Shown piece after piece: positions 11,412 through 21,924 of a stretch of DNA of 64,000 nt. Position 1 is the stretch's first letter, and each line of letters begins with the position of its first letter. The notes beneath the pieces were generated by a model that saw nothing but the letters and a program-made list of their open reading frames with translations, was not told where the DNA came from and searched no databases. Source of the DNA: Timema cristinae (lineage: Eukaryota > Arthropoda > Insecta > Phasmatodea > Timematidae); the NCBI GenBank assembly GCA_039000515.1, contig JBCFYV010011164.1, positions 36,082,021 through 36,146,020 on the forward strand, in the 5' to 3' direction. Made by a program: the position numbers and the translations under genes.

Positions 11412-12436
11412 AATCAAACATAAACCCTTTGTTCCCACCGTTTAACCTTAAAGGTAGAAAGAAGTCTTACCTCATCTGACTACACTATGGCCCTAACTAC
11501 ACCATAGTGGAACATATCCAGTTGTGCTTAGTGGGTAATCGAAAGGTGTACACTAACGTTAAAAAGCACAAGTTATTAATACTAGACAATGCATCAAGCT
11601 ATTGTTCACGTTACCAACGAGAACTGCAACTGACAAACACTGTGATATCAATTATATCAAAACAAATCGTTATGATAAAGCAATTTATAAAAACGTTTAA
11701 GAAAATTGTCATTAAAACTTATAGCCCCGTTGTTCTATTGATGTGGAAAAAACAATGTATTTTGTATTCAAAAATATTGCTCCTACAAAGCTGTTCATTA
11801 TAATATAATTTATTTTAATATTGTATGTAGTAAGTACAAAAAAAAAAAAATATTGACATTGCTAAATTAGTTTCTTAAGTATTCTTGTTTCATTTACAAA
11901 GAGTTCTGTGGCCTCAATAACGTAGGCCTGGTTCACAAAACACAATGTGCTTACTAAACGCACAATTTATTTAATTATTTGAGTTATTTAACGTGTACTT
12001 TCTGAACTGACTATTTATGTTAGCACACAAACATTTCTATGAAGGAGAGTGAAAGAGTTTACCAATTTTATTGGAAAGGTTTTTTTTTTTTAAACATACC
12101 TTCCAGAGATTTATTACCTGCCACAATCGTCATTGAACCGACAACATTTCTTCTCTTCCGAAGGAAGTTGTTCTACGTATTTTCATCGCTCAAGAAAATT
12201 CCGTGACCTTGGCTGGGTTTGAGCCCAGGAACGTTGACTACTGAGGCAAGCACTTTACCCCAAAACCACTGAGGTCGACTTTAACACATTCTATTATTTT
12301 GTAACAAACTTTGTATAGAAACATTTATTTTTGATCAAGTTTATAATATCATAGTGCTCTAAAAAAGATTTTTATAGATAGTATAAATATCAGACTAAGA
12401 ATAGCCATTGTTGGCAAAATGTACTTCATTTGTAAA
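11412..12436. other. Stretch without a recognised gene
   Basis: AT-rich sequence. An open frame at 11507-11803 has low complexity and no family resemblance. A weak tRNA-like remnant (GGGTTTGAGCCCAGGAACG) lies near 12215. Nothing else is recognised. Confidence 0.4.
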
Positions 12437-12440
12437 TATT

Positions 12441-12706
12441 GGGTGACCTGGTGGTCTAGGGGTAAGGTGTCAGACTTTTGTGCTGGCGGCCGGGGTTCAA
12501 TCCTCGGTCCCGGCACAGATTTATCTGATTTCCAAACCCTTCCTACACCTCTGACAAGACATCTTGTGAATGTGGGGAATGCCAGGCCTCCACCGTGGTT
12601 CGGATTCCACGTTAAACTGTAGGTCCTTCATTTCATCTCACAATCACCCTACCATTACACATTAGCGTAAGTGCGTATAACCCGAACGGGTAGTAAGACG
12701 CGGTGC

Positions 12707-12742
<36 letters not shown>

Positions 12743-12747
12743 CAATA
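12441..12747 (+). mobile_element. SINE family B, full length
   Basis: Head GGTGACCTGGTGGTCTAGGG (A box), B box GGGTTCAATCCTCGG, a body unlike family A, then the shared 3' end CCCGAACGGGTAGTAAGACG and (AAT)n. It is flanked by ATTTGTAAATATT at 12428-12440 and 12748-12760. Confidence 0.93.
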
Positions 12748-12760
12748 ATTTGTAAATATT

Positions 12761-13004
12761 TGGCGTAGTTGGCTAACGCGCTTGTCGTGTTGAGCTCGAC
12801 TGCTGAGGACGGAGAGATCGAGGTTCGAATCTCGGTCGGGTGAACTGGGGATGATTTTTCCTAAATGGTTTTCCACTCTTCCTCCACGTAAATGCGAGTT
12901 AACTTCCTCTAATTCAACCTTCCCAATTCCTAAATCCGTTAACGTAATTAGTACTTAAAGCGTATAACCAGAACGGTCAGTAAGACGCGGTGCTAAATAT
13001 TATT
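12761..13004 (+). mobile_element. SINE family A at the same target site
   Basis: Begins TGGCGTAGTTGGCTAACGCG (slightly head-truncated) and ends TAAGACGCGGTGCTAAATATT. It is followed by a third copy of ATTTGTAAATATT at 13005-13017. Families B and A were therefore inserted side by side at one target sequence. Confidence 0.92.
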
Positions 13005-13467
13005 ATTTGTAAATATTTTATAAAATAGGTCAGAGGAGACCGTTACAAAATAAATGTATGCCCTACATTTATTTTTAGTGAAAATAGACATTTGAGTGTC
13101 CCTTTTCTCCATCAAAATCCGACTATTTGGCAGGAAAAAGTTCTTTAAGATGTCTATACTTACAAAAAATAAGTGTATAATCTATAAATACATACAAGTT
13201 GATTTAACAGCGTTTTTATTTGTCAGATAATATTCTTTTTGTAGTAATTCACCTTCTATTTTTTTTTCCGTGCTTCTCACCTTATTACCGTCAACTCCCG
13301 TTTAAGATACACGTGTCAAACTAGAATGATCATAAAGGCCACATTGAAAACTGAAAATACGGAGAGGGCCGCAGATTAGAAAATGTGGTAGTCACCATAT
13401 TTAGTAAAAAGAGACAACCTTTCCGGGATACTTGGATATTCAGCCCAAACTTGAGGAAGGAAACCAC

Positions 13468-13672
13468 AACGAACGGCTCGTAGTTAGCCCACTATGAACG
13501 GCTAGCATAGTCCGGCTCGTAGTTAGTCCAATATGAACGGCTAGCATGGCATGGCTTGTATTTAGTCCAATATGAACGGCAAGCACGGCATGGCTCATAG
13601 TTAGTCCAATATAAACGGCTAGCACGGCATGGCTCGTAGTCAGTCCAATATGAACGGCTAGCAAGGCACCGG
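13468..13672. repeat. 39-bp tandem array (about 5 copies)
   Basis: The unit contains AGTCCAATATGAACGGCTAG followed by CATGGCATGGCTCGTAGTT. It recurs every ~39 bp with substitutions. Minus-strand open frames across it show the same periodicity and are not genes. Confidence 0.85.
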
Positions 13673-13747
13673 ACCAGCCAAAACGTTGGTAGAAACTCCT
13701 TGCGAGTCCCAGTAGCAATGGAGAGTTTATCCACAAAGGTTTCTTTT

Positions 13748-14010
13748 TGAGCACCGCGTCTTACTACCCGTTCGGGTTATACGCTTATGAACTAATTACG
13801 CTAATGGTTTTAGAGGTTAGGAAGGTAATATATAGAGGAATTATATCCGCAGTTGCGTGGAGGGAGAGTTGAAAACCATTTGGGAAAATCATTTTGGAAA
13901 AACCACCCTCAGTACACCCAATCGAGATTCGAAACCCGATCTTCCTGTCATCGACAGTCTAGTCTATTGCAGGAGTAGTGCGTTAGACCACGCGTCCACC
14001 GAAGTGGGTC
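13748..14010 (-). mobile_element. SINE family A, antisense
   Basis: Reverse of the consensus: GCACCGCGTCTTACTACCCG, body, then CGAGATTCGAAACCCGATC (reverse B box) and a degraded head near CCACCGAAGTGGG. Contains a small internal duplication (CATTTGGGAAAATCATTTTGG). Confidence 0.85.
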
Positions 14011-14239
14011 GAAGAGGGGTTAATTGAACTGGGTCCAATTTGTACGGAGGAAGAACGTTAAAAAAAATGTGATATAAACACAGTTTCTGGGTGCAGGAAA
14101 TATGCTGAGTTCCATCATCTTTTCCCAGATCTCTTAAAAGATGAGACGAAGATTTTCTTGTTCTTTCATGTCTCACAAAATTTGTTACTATACACACACA
14201 GAGTGACCAGAGCAAAAGAGTACAAGGACTTCCAGAATA

Positions 14240-15208
14240 TAGGATATCCAAGAAACATGTTGGACGTTACAAAATATTTTGATATCTAAGAAACACGTTG
14301 GACGTTACAAAATATAGGATATCCTAGAAACATGTTGGACGTTACAAAATATAGGATATCCAAGAAACATGTTGGACGTTACAAAATATAAGATATTCAA
14401 GAAACACGTTGGACGTTACAAAATATAGGATATCCAAGAAACATGTTGGACGTTACAAAATATAGGATCTTCAAGAAACATGTTTGACGTTACAAAATAT
14501 AGGATATCCAAGAAACATGTTGGACGTTACAAAATATAGGATATTCAATAAACATGTTGGACGTTACAAAATATAGGATATTCAATAAACATGTTGGACG
14601 TTACAAAATATAAGATATTCAAGAAACATGTTGGACGTTACAAAATATAGGTTCTTCAAGAAATATGTTGGATGTTACAAAATATAAGATATTCAAGAAA
14701 CATGTTGGACGTTACAAAATATATGATATCCAAGAAACATGTTGGACGTTACAAAATATAGGGTCTTCAAGAAACATGTTGGACGTTATAAAATATAGGA
14801 TATCCGGGAAACATGTTGGACGTTACAAAATATAAGATATTCAAGAAACATGTTGGATGTTACAAAATATAGGATATCCAAGAAACATGTTGGACGTTAC
14901 AAAATATAGGATATCCAAGAAACATGTTGGACGTTACAAAATATAGGATATCCAAGAAACATGTTGGACGTTACAAAATATAGGATATTCAATAAACATG
15001 TTGGACGTTACAAAATATAGGATATCCAAGAAACATATTGGACGTTACAAAATATAAGATATTCAAGAAACATGTTGGACGTTACAAAATATAGGATATA
15101 CAAGAAACATGTTGGATGTTACAAAATATAGGATATTCAAGAAACATGTTGGACGTTACAAAATATAGGATATCCAAGAAACATGTTGGACTTTACAAAA
15201 TAAAAGTT
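14240..15208. repeat. 37-bp satellite array (about 26 copies)
   Basis: The unit contains AAACATGTTGGACGTTAC followed by AAAATATA and a variable GGATATCCAAG / AGATATTCAAG / GGTCTTCAAG part. It repeats every 37 bp for ~970 bp with only a few substitutions per copy, so the array is young or homogenised. No coding potential. Confidence 0.95.
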
Positions 15209-15732
15209 AAAAATGTACAGCACTTATACAAATTCACTTCATGTGATCTATAGATAGCCATATTACCCATTTTATCATAGGTTTAAGCTTTTTTTTTATC
15301 AGATTAGCTTATCTGTTTTTTAAATGCGTTGTTGATTTACAATATATACTTAAAAATTAATTAACAAGTCAAATTATTATAACTAAACTTAACCAAAAAC
15401 AAACCCTTTACAGAATCTACAATATAAAGATATCTCTCTCATTTGACCACTGTTAAGAAAATTAAAAAAAAAAAAAAAAAAAACCTCTCAACATTGACAT
15501 TATGGCAGGCAATGAAAAAATAAATTTATCTGCCGTTTTCAGTAAATCTGGTTATTCACATTCTTAACGTTTGTAACTTATTTTATCCACTAATCATTAA
15601 ATAGAACATTTTCAAAATGTTGGACAGTTTGTAATTTTTGGAAATTCCAGCCGGACATTGGAGAGAGGGTTGAAATGTAGACCATGACCGGTAAGAGGAA
15701 GGCTTCTGGTCACCATGTACACAAACGGGCTC

Positions 15733-15854
15733 CCCGAATTGCGCCAATTCTCTTAGCTCGGACCCGAATTGCGCCAAGAGCTTAAAAGTCCCCCCAGACC
15801 GGACCCGAATTGCGCCAATACCCCCCTTCCAAGACAGGACCCGAATTGCGCCAA
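15733..15854. promoter_or_regulatory. Left subterminal motif array of the MULE (4 copies)
   Basis: Four direct copies of CCCGAATTGCGCCAA at about 15733, 15763, 15804 and 15840, spaced 30-41 bp. The inverted counterpart on the right end has two copies. Such arrays typically bind transposase; that role is inferred here. Confidence 0.7.
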
Positions 15855-16202
15855 CTCTGAACATAAACAAATATTGATGCTATGTCTGGCGTAAGAAGGA
15901 CACAAGTCAAAAATATAAATCAAACAATATTATATCAAAGTGAAATTTTCCGTTTTTAAAACATTTTCAATAATAGCTATATGTATGCTAAATAATAGTA
16001 TAACAAACATAATATAAAAAGTCATACAAAGGAGTTTTGGAAGGACACACATTCACTAAGCTTAATCTGTCTATTTCTCCATTCCTAAACTGTTTAGTTT
16101 GTTTCAATGAATGATTGTTTCAACTTAGACTTATATCTGTCTTTTGCACATTACCTTCTCTTACACTGTTGATTCGAATGTACGTGTCAGTTTGGACCGA
16201 TT

Positions 16203-18950
16203 TTAAATTTTGTACGAAGACAAAAATGTTTGGTGTGGAGAAGCACATGATGAATTAAATCTAGAATGAAAGCTCTCGCACGCATTTGTTGTCCTCCATA
16301 AGTCCGATGAGTCAGCTGCCCAAATGCGCGGCGGGAATGTCGCTTGCTCCATCTCATCTATATATGTTTCAGTTAGGTAATCTGCGAAGCTCGTCAGTTT
16401 TGTATCAGCTGGCTGGATGCTGATCAGATCGCAGAAAGCGTCTTCTACTTCTTCGAGCCTCAAGTAAGTGAGCCCAAAACAGTAGTGGAGCCATTTCCCT
16501 CCATCCGAGTTTTCGTCTTTGTACGTGGCAGCCAAACCGAGATTTTGAATCTTTCTCCACCTAAAAGGAATCATAGTGGTGCGTATAACCCGAACGGGTA
16601 GTAAGACGCGGTGCATAATAATAATAATAATCATAGTGGATGTTAATGATAAAAATATTAAAAGGAATCAGGAAGGAAAATAGGAACGTAGCATTCTTTG
16701 AATCATAGTCTGATTTAATACAGATCATAAATATATTTTACAAAATAGCCTATCAGTGAACGTAGCTAAAAAAATGTGGCCGTAATCATATGTACAAAAA
16801 TGTGATGACACCCACACAGACAGGAAAACATTTCACTTTTTTTGGCTGGCATATGTTTAAAATGGCCAAGAATAACAAATAAAAAGTAGGCCTACGACAG
16901 AATCGCAGATACTTTATCATAGCGTATATTCACTTTTTAATTAATGGGTCAGCTGAGACAATATTATTCGACGATTTGATAATTACACTTATATGGATCT
17001 CTGTGTTAAAACCAAATATTAAATAATTTTATTTGTCTAATATTTTTAATTTGAGTGTTTTAAATTTGTTTACCATATGTTTGTTTTATTTTACTAAGCG
17101 CAAAAGTTGCTAATGGTTTTTGAAAAATAGTCACCAAAAACTATCCTTTTTTAGCACCACGTCTTACTGCCCGTTTGGGCTATAGCCTATGTACTAATTA
17201 CTCTAATGGGTTAGGGATTGGGAAGGTTGAATTTATAGGAAGTGCATCCGCATTTACATGGAGAGAAAGTGGGGAAACCATTTAGGATCAAACCCCTCAG
17301 TGCACCCGGCTGGGTTAGAATCCCAACCTCCCCGGTCTCGAGGGTGAGTCTAGTGCGAGAGTTGCGCCTTAAACCGTCCGGCCACCCGAGGGGTAAAAAA
17401 CTATCCTTGAAATAGTTTGTTTTACCCAAAACTAAGTAGGCCCCTCACAATGTTATTATTCATTATAAATGCAGGCCGATTTAAAAAAAATCGTTAAAAA
17501 TATTTTCAAAATATTTTGAGTTTTTGAAAACTAGTCATCTACTACCCTTAAAAGAACTTTGCCCCCTAAACCAAATAAACAGTATTAATTGTCATCTTAA
17601 ATACACCCAAAATGTAGCCTATGTTTGAATCAAAATTGTTAAAGATATTTTTGAGAAATTTTAAATTATTTTCAAATTAATCATTAGTAAACTGCCCATA
17701 GTTCAATTATTTTCTGAAGATCGATTATACAGTTCTATTCATCATTTATAAAAAAAGGTCTCCAGAATACACTTTGAATAAAAAAATTCAAGCCGATGAT
17801 TGGGAGGTTGGGGATCAAATCCTGGCCGAGTGAACTGAAGGGGGTTTTTCCTAAATGATTTTCCACTCTCACTACATGCAAATTCGGATTCACTTTCTCT
17901 GCATTATACCTATCTCATACCAAAGCCTATTAGCATAATAAGTACATAAGGAGGCCTATAACTCGAACAGGTAGTAAAACGCAGTTCTAAAAAATCTTCA
18001 AGAGTGAAAAATATAATAATCAAATCACAAACTATATAACATTATTTATGTAAAGTTGTAAAATAAAATTGTTTTGCTTACCATGCTTGCGCTAAATGAA
18101 ATCGACAGCCTACTATCCTGGTTTGTGGAAAAGTCGACACGATGCACTCGTGAATCGCTTGCTCGAAATCAATCACAATGTATAAAGGTTGAAGGTGAAG
18201 TTGTCTCTTCTCGCACTCCTTTAGGATTCTCATAGCGTCAATGTAGCTCTGCTTTTTCTTGTTTTTAAGTAGGCAAAAGACTAGAGGTATGTATGACCCT
18301 TCGAAATACCCATGTACAGTAAAAAGCTGAGGAAAATGTTTCGGTGCGTATTCAAAGGTTCCATCCATTAACACAATTTCATTCTGACACAAATACTCAA
18401 GATTCGAGTCACAAGAAAATGTCACGATCCCCTTCTCTTTTTCGTTTCTCAACAAAAATTTTTCGTCTTGAATAGTTTTTATTTCAATTGAATCTATGGA
18501 AAAGTGAATTTCTTCGGAAGATTTAGGCAACTTTGGCAGTGTTTTTAGTTTAGTGTAGTTGATGTTATTCCTGATACATTTAATGTCCTTGCGGGTCAAT
18601 GTTTTTATAGTTTTTTTCTGTGTCTGTACCTCTGTGTGGATTAACTTTGAAGGCCTTACTTCAATCTCATCAGCTTTCCTCTTAACTGCGTTGCTAATGG
18701 ATCTTCTGTTCAACTCTTGATCTAGTAGTGGTTCGTGGTTGTGTTCGTTTTCAGTCCGCGAGAAAATGTTTCCACCATCAAGAGTAAATATTTTAGCCTT
18801 GCAGTTCTTTTTAGTGCATCTCCACCTCTCTTCCCTCATCAACTTTAATTGATTCACATGTCGATACGTATAATTATAATAGACATTCAGAACTTTCCCT
18901 TTTTCACTATAAATCCTTTCCATATCAATAATTCTCGCTAATATTATCAC
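16203..18950 (-). CDS. MULE transposase with N-terminal FLYWCH-type zinc finger (two exons)
   Basis: Exon 1 is 18950-18082 and exon 2 is 16560-16203. The donor (GCATG, then GTAAGC) and acceptor (CCTTTTAG, then GTGG) join in frame, recreating the family's FHLAQAWWRKIQNLG stretch and giving 408 residues with no stop. N-terminal residues ~25-72 form a FLYWCH-like C-x4-C-x19-H-x-H finger (C45, C50, H70, H72). The MULE catalytic triad is present: D196 (VLMDGTFE), D261 (IVIDFEQA) and E385 (NACESFH), with the family's CRFH at 282-285. The true start may be M10. The protein would cut and join element ends; the repeated GAATTGCGCC motifs at both termini are its likely binding sites. The open frame suggests recent activity or domestication. 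Confidence 0.85.
16580..16630 (+). mobile_element. Very short SINE 3'-end insertion in the MULE intron
   Basis: Only the shared SINE 3' end (GCGTATAACCCGAACGGGTA, then AGACGCGGTGCATAATAAT) is present, 51 bp in all. It is flanked by a perfect AATCATAGTGG at 16569-16579 and 16629-16639. It sits about 19 nt upstream of the exon 2 acceptor of the transposase. Confidence 0.9.
17149..17395 (-). mobile_element. SINE family A, antisense, in the MULE intron
   Basis: From TTAGCACCACGTCTTACTGC to the reverse head CCGGCCACCCGAGGGG. A perfect 13-bp target duplication AAAAACTATCCTT flanks it at 17136-17148 and 17396-17408. Confidence 0.9.
17790..17995 (+). mobile_element. Old SINE family A fragment in the MULE intron
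   Basis: A diverged copy: GGGATCAAATCCTGGCC (B box), GTGAACTGAAGGGGGTTTTTC, and ATAACTCGAACAGGTAGTAA at the end. The head is missing. Confidence 0.7.
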
Positions 18951-19194
18951 AGTTCACACAAAACCCGAAATATTTTTTTTTTAAATACACCGGGACAGTC
19001 ACTGTTGTCGAGACAACTAATAAGTATTGGAAAGATGGATGTCAATACTACTGTTACAGGTCTTGTTGGGGGCACTTAGGGCGTTTTTACATTCCTTTAC
19101 TATGGGGAGGAAAGACATGAAGTGGCGAGAGAGCTTGTTTGCGATGGTCTTTGTATCATCCCCCCACCTCCCTCCCAGACTATCTGAACTTGAC

Positions 19195-19262
19195 TTGGCG
19201 CAATTCGGGTCCGGGATTAGTAAACAGTTTTTAATCCCTTAATAACTGGCGCAATTCGGGTC
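19195..19262. promoter_or_regulatory. Right subterminal motif pair of the MULE
   Basis: TTGGCGCAATTCGGGTC at 19195-19211 and CTGGCGCAATTCGGGTC at 19246-19262, opposite in orientation to the left array. They lie about 250 bp upstream of the transposase start, so they could also act in its promoter. Confidence 0.7.
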
Positions 19263-19275
19263 TGCCCACACAAAC

Positions 19276-20210
19276 TTGAGCTCCTCGTGGTCACAGACAG
19301 AGTCAAACGGAATTATTTCTCGGGGAAGCAGTCAAGCCGTTGCGTTCGAGTGCTGTGCTGGCCCTTCGTAGCGGGTTTCCTCCTTAATGGGGCAGGGATG
19401 AGGAAAGTAGCATTTGACAGAAGTATGCCCTCATATAAGGGGCGCCTGCATGTGTGTACCAGGGGGGTAATCGCCTCCCTGAGATTCTTAGGTTGTTTAA
19501 ATACTAGAAGTTAGAGACATTTTTCTTATGCTGTATCTTATTTTCAAGGGACAAATATTGCCATAAAAAGCGTCTTTTGAGGCTTCAATTTAAAAAAATT
19601 TCCCGGGGGAGGGCCCCAGACCCTCCAACATACTAGTGGATATTCCATTCCATACCTCCCAGCCCACCCGGTTTGCCCCCCGTAGAGAAAAATCTGCGGG
19701 CGCCCTTGCCTCATATTATTGAAGAGATAGGAGGTGACAATTTAAAAGATATAGCACTTCTGTACATCCTATTGGTATCCGAACCTGACCTTCCAGCCAC
19801 GAGAAACTTATACAAGATTAAACTGACATCTTTGTCCGCGTGATCACCTGTGTGAGGGATCCAACTAGAGGTCAAGGTACAAACAAACTGGTGGGGCTCA
19901 TGAATCTTGAAATAATAAAAATATATAAAATTACATTTTTTTAGAGGATAAACGTGGATTAAATTTTCATTCTAATAATTTATTCTTAGTTTATTGTTTC
20001 CCGTATTAGTGTCCATTTTTCTTTTGGCTTGTTCTAAACTTACACTAACTAGCCCCTAAGGGTACAGGAAAAGGAAAGTTAATTTTAAAGTCGTTACTCA
20101 CCAACAAGAAAGCATAAAGAAGCCAATCGTTTGTGAAAATTTATCTCTAAGACAATTGGTCAGCAACAAACGTCATATCTTTACCAATAAAAATTTAATC
20201 ATAAAATTAC
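19276..20210. other. Stretch without a recognised gene
   Basis: Contains CCCCGGG-rich phrases (19600-19720) typical of decayed transposons. Open frames at 19287-19514 show no family resemblance. Confidence 0.4.
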
Positions 20211-20212
20211 TA

Positions 20213-20468
20213 GCACCACGTTTTATAAGTTACTACCAGTTTAAGCCATACGCATATTTACTAATTAAGCTAATGTGTTAGGGATAAGTAAGGCTGAAAT
20301 TAGGGGAAGTTAGTTTGCAAAAGCGTAGAAGGAGAGTGAAAAACAATTTTTGAAAAAAAAAACACCCTCAGTACACCCAACCGGAAATTAAACCCTAAAC
20401 TCCCCGTTATTGGCAGTCTAGTATATTACGAGAGTGACGTATTGGACCATTAAACCACTGAAGCAGGT
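20213..20468 (-). mobile_element. Old SINE family A, antisense
   Basis: AGCACCACGTTTTATAAGTTACTACC, then ACACCCTCAGTACACCCAAC and a decayed head near CCACTGAAGCAGG. Heavily mutated. Confidence 0.7.
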
Positions 20469-20894
20469 AACTTTAAAATAAGCTCATAAAAAACTTTCTT
20501 TAATTTTAATATCATCATTACGCCTCATATAAAATCATTAATTGTGCACCAAGCTTAGCTATGAATGTGTTTTGTCGCCCAGTATCGAGCGTACGATTAA
20601 TATAAAACGGATGTGTAAGGTTTCTACAAGAAAAATAACAGGAAACTTAATTTCCGAAAAACATGTAGGTAATTACCAGCTCGCATAAATGGGTTGGTGG
20701 GTTAAGGCGGGAACTTCGTCTGGCCTGGACTTCCGGTGACGGGTGTGTCAGGTTTTGAAATAGTTTTTGTATTGAATCACGACCAGGTTAATTGGTGGTG
20801 CTTTATTCTATATTATTTCATACTCTACTTCTACAAAAATGTTGTATATTTTTTTATATATTCTACTTTTCTCCTCTCCCCAATAGTTTAAATA

Positions 20895-20940
20895 TTTTGC
20901 TTATAGCCCAAACGGGTAGTAAGACGTGTTGTACAAAGTA
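20895..20940 (+). mobile_element. Short SINE 3'-end remnant
   Basis: GCTTATAGCCCAAACGGGTAGTAAGACG matches the shared family A/B 3' end; nothing of the body is visible. Confidence 0.55.
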
Positions 20941-21404
20941 TAATTGGACAACAATAAGAAGAAACTATTAGTAGCTTAAGAGATATAAATGTAGATAAGT
21001 TAACATTGACCGAACGTTGCTCTGTATCTACCTTACGGTTGTCATAATTGACACCATCTGTCAAATTTGACAGTTTTTCATGATACACGACTTGATTACA
21101 ATTCATAAAATCGGATACGTATAGTAAATCTATTAAATATCAGATAGAATTCTTGCAAAGTTAAATAAATGCATAATATAATATAATTATATACGTAAGG
21201 TGATTCGTCCAACAATCTTCTCCTAGAATGAATAATTAATAGGCTATAACATTTTGACAGGGAATTATGAACATGGTTGAAGGGTGGTGTTGTGTTATGA
21301 AGGGGAATGGGGGGGGGGGCAGGTGGAGTGGGAAAGTAGGCTGGTATTGCTAGCTCTTTGTGTTCACAATGTTGTCATAGGCCGGTTCCACACGTTGGTC
21401 CCAG

Positions 21405-21530
21405 CGTTGACACCAACATGAAGCTACGACAGACCTAACTAGTAAGCCGGTAGTGGAAAATATATGGCTTGAATAAAAAACTGACCCAGACCACAGGCTG
21501 GAAACAGTAATGGACGTAAAAAAGTAAAGT
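21405..21530 (+). mobile_element. SINE family C 3' fragment
   Basis: AAGCCGGTAGTGGAAAATATATGGC through GTAATGGACGTAAAAAAGTAAAG parallels 4910-4998. Confidence 0.6.
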
Positions 21531-21645
21531 TGGAGTAATTTGTGTTGTTGTTTTTTTAACTTTTACGTCGAAACAACATATTGGTACAGAAATATGCATA
21601 ATCTCAAATTGTTTATCAGCTGTATAATTCAAGGTCCCTGCCTGA

Positions 21646-21890
21646 TCTATATTAATAAAATTAAATTTGATGCATCTGTGTGTTTGTATGTCATGAGCAT
21701 TGCGCGATATCTACCACACCTAGAGGTCTGAAATTTTAAAATTGGTAGATCCTGTGCACAAAAATTTTCACCTAAAAGCAGGTATTTTAAAATTTGGATT
21801 TTTTTAATTAGCTAAAATAAATAAAATTAATAGTTTTTTTTCTGTCTGTTTGAAGCAACCACCAGGGATAACGCCGGATACTTTTGCTAG
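21646..21890 (+). mobile_element. Short non-autonomous Helitron-like insertion
   Basis: Starts TCTATATTAATAAAATTAAA after an A and ends GATACTTTTGCTAG before a T, matching the Helitron rule of 5' TC, 3' CTRR and insertion between A and T. A short GC-rich stretch (AACGCCGG) precedes the end. It is 245 bp with no coding sequence, and lies 34 bp beyond the P450 splice donor. Confidence 0.55.
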
Positions 21891-21924
21891 TTAGCTCGTA
21901 ATACAACTATGGAAATATACTGAC

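Larger units (their letters stand above)
15727..19267 (-). mobile_element. Complete MULE-type DNA transposon
   Basis: The ends are defined by an 8-bp direct repeat ACACAAAC at 15719-15726 and 19268-19275. Immediately inside are inverted termini GGGCTCCCCGAATTGCGCCA (left) and, reading inward from the right, GGGC-AGA-CCCGAATTGCGCCA. The core GACCCGAATTGCGCCAA is repeated four times on the left (about 15733, 15761, 15802, 15838) and twice inverted on the right (19195-19211, 19247-19262). The element carries one transposase gene of two exons. Three SINE-derived insertions lie in its intron, so the element has been resident for some time. The 8-bp target duplication fits Mutator-like elements (8-11 bp). 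Confidence 0.9.

Noticed and set aside
11507..11803. 98-codon plus-strand ORF
   Set aside because: Composition is AT-driven (K, I, L, S rich) with no motif; probably chance.
13440..13754. Minus-strand ORF of ~104 codons with a repeated peptide
   Set aside because: The repeat peptide mirrors the 39-bp array; no family match and no splice context.
14240..15208. CRISPR array
   Set aside because: Units are contiguous 37-bp repeats without unique spacers, in eukaryotic DNA.
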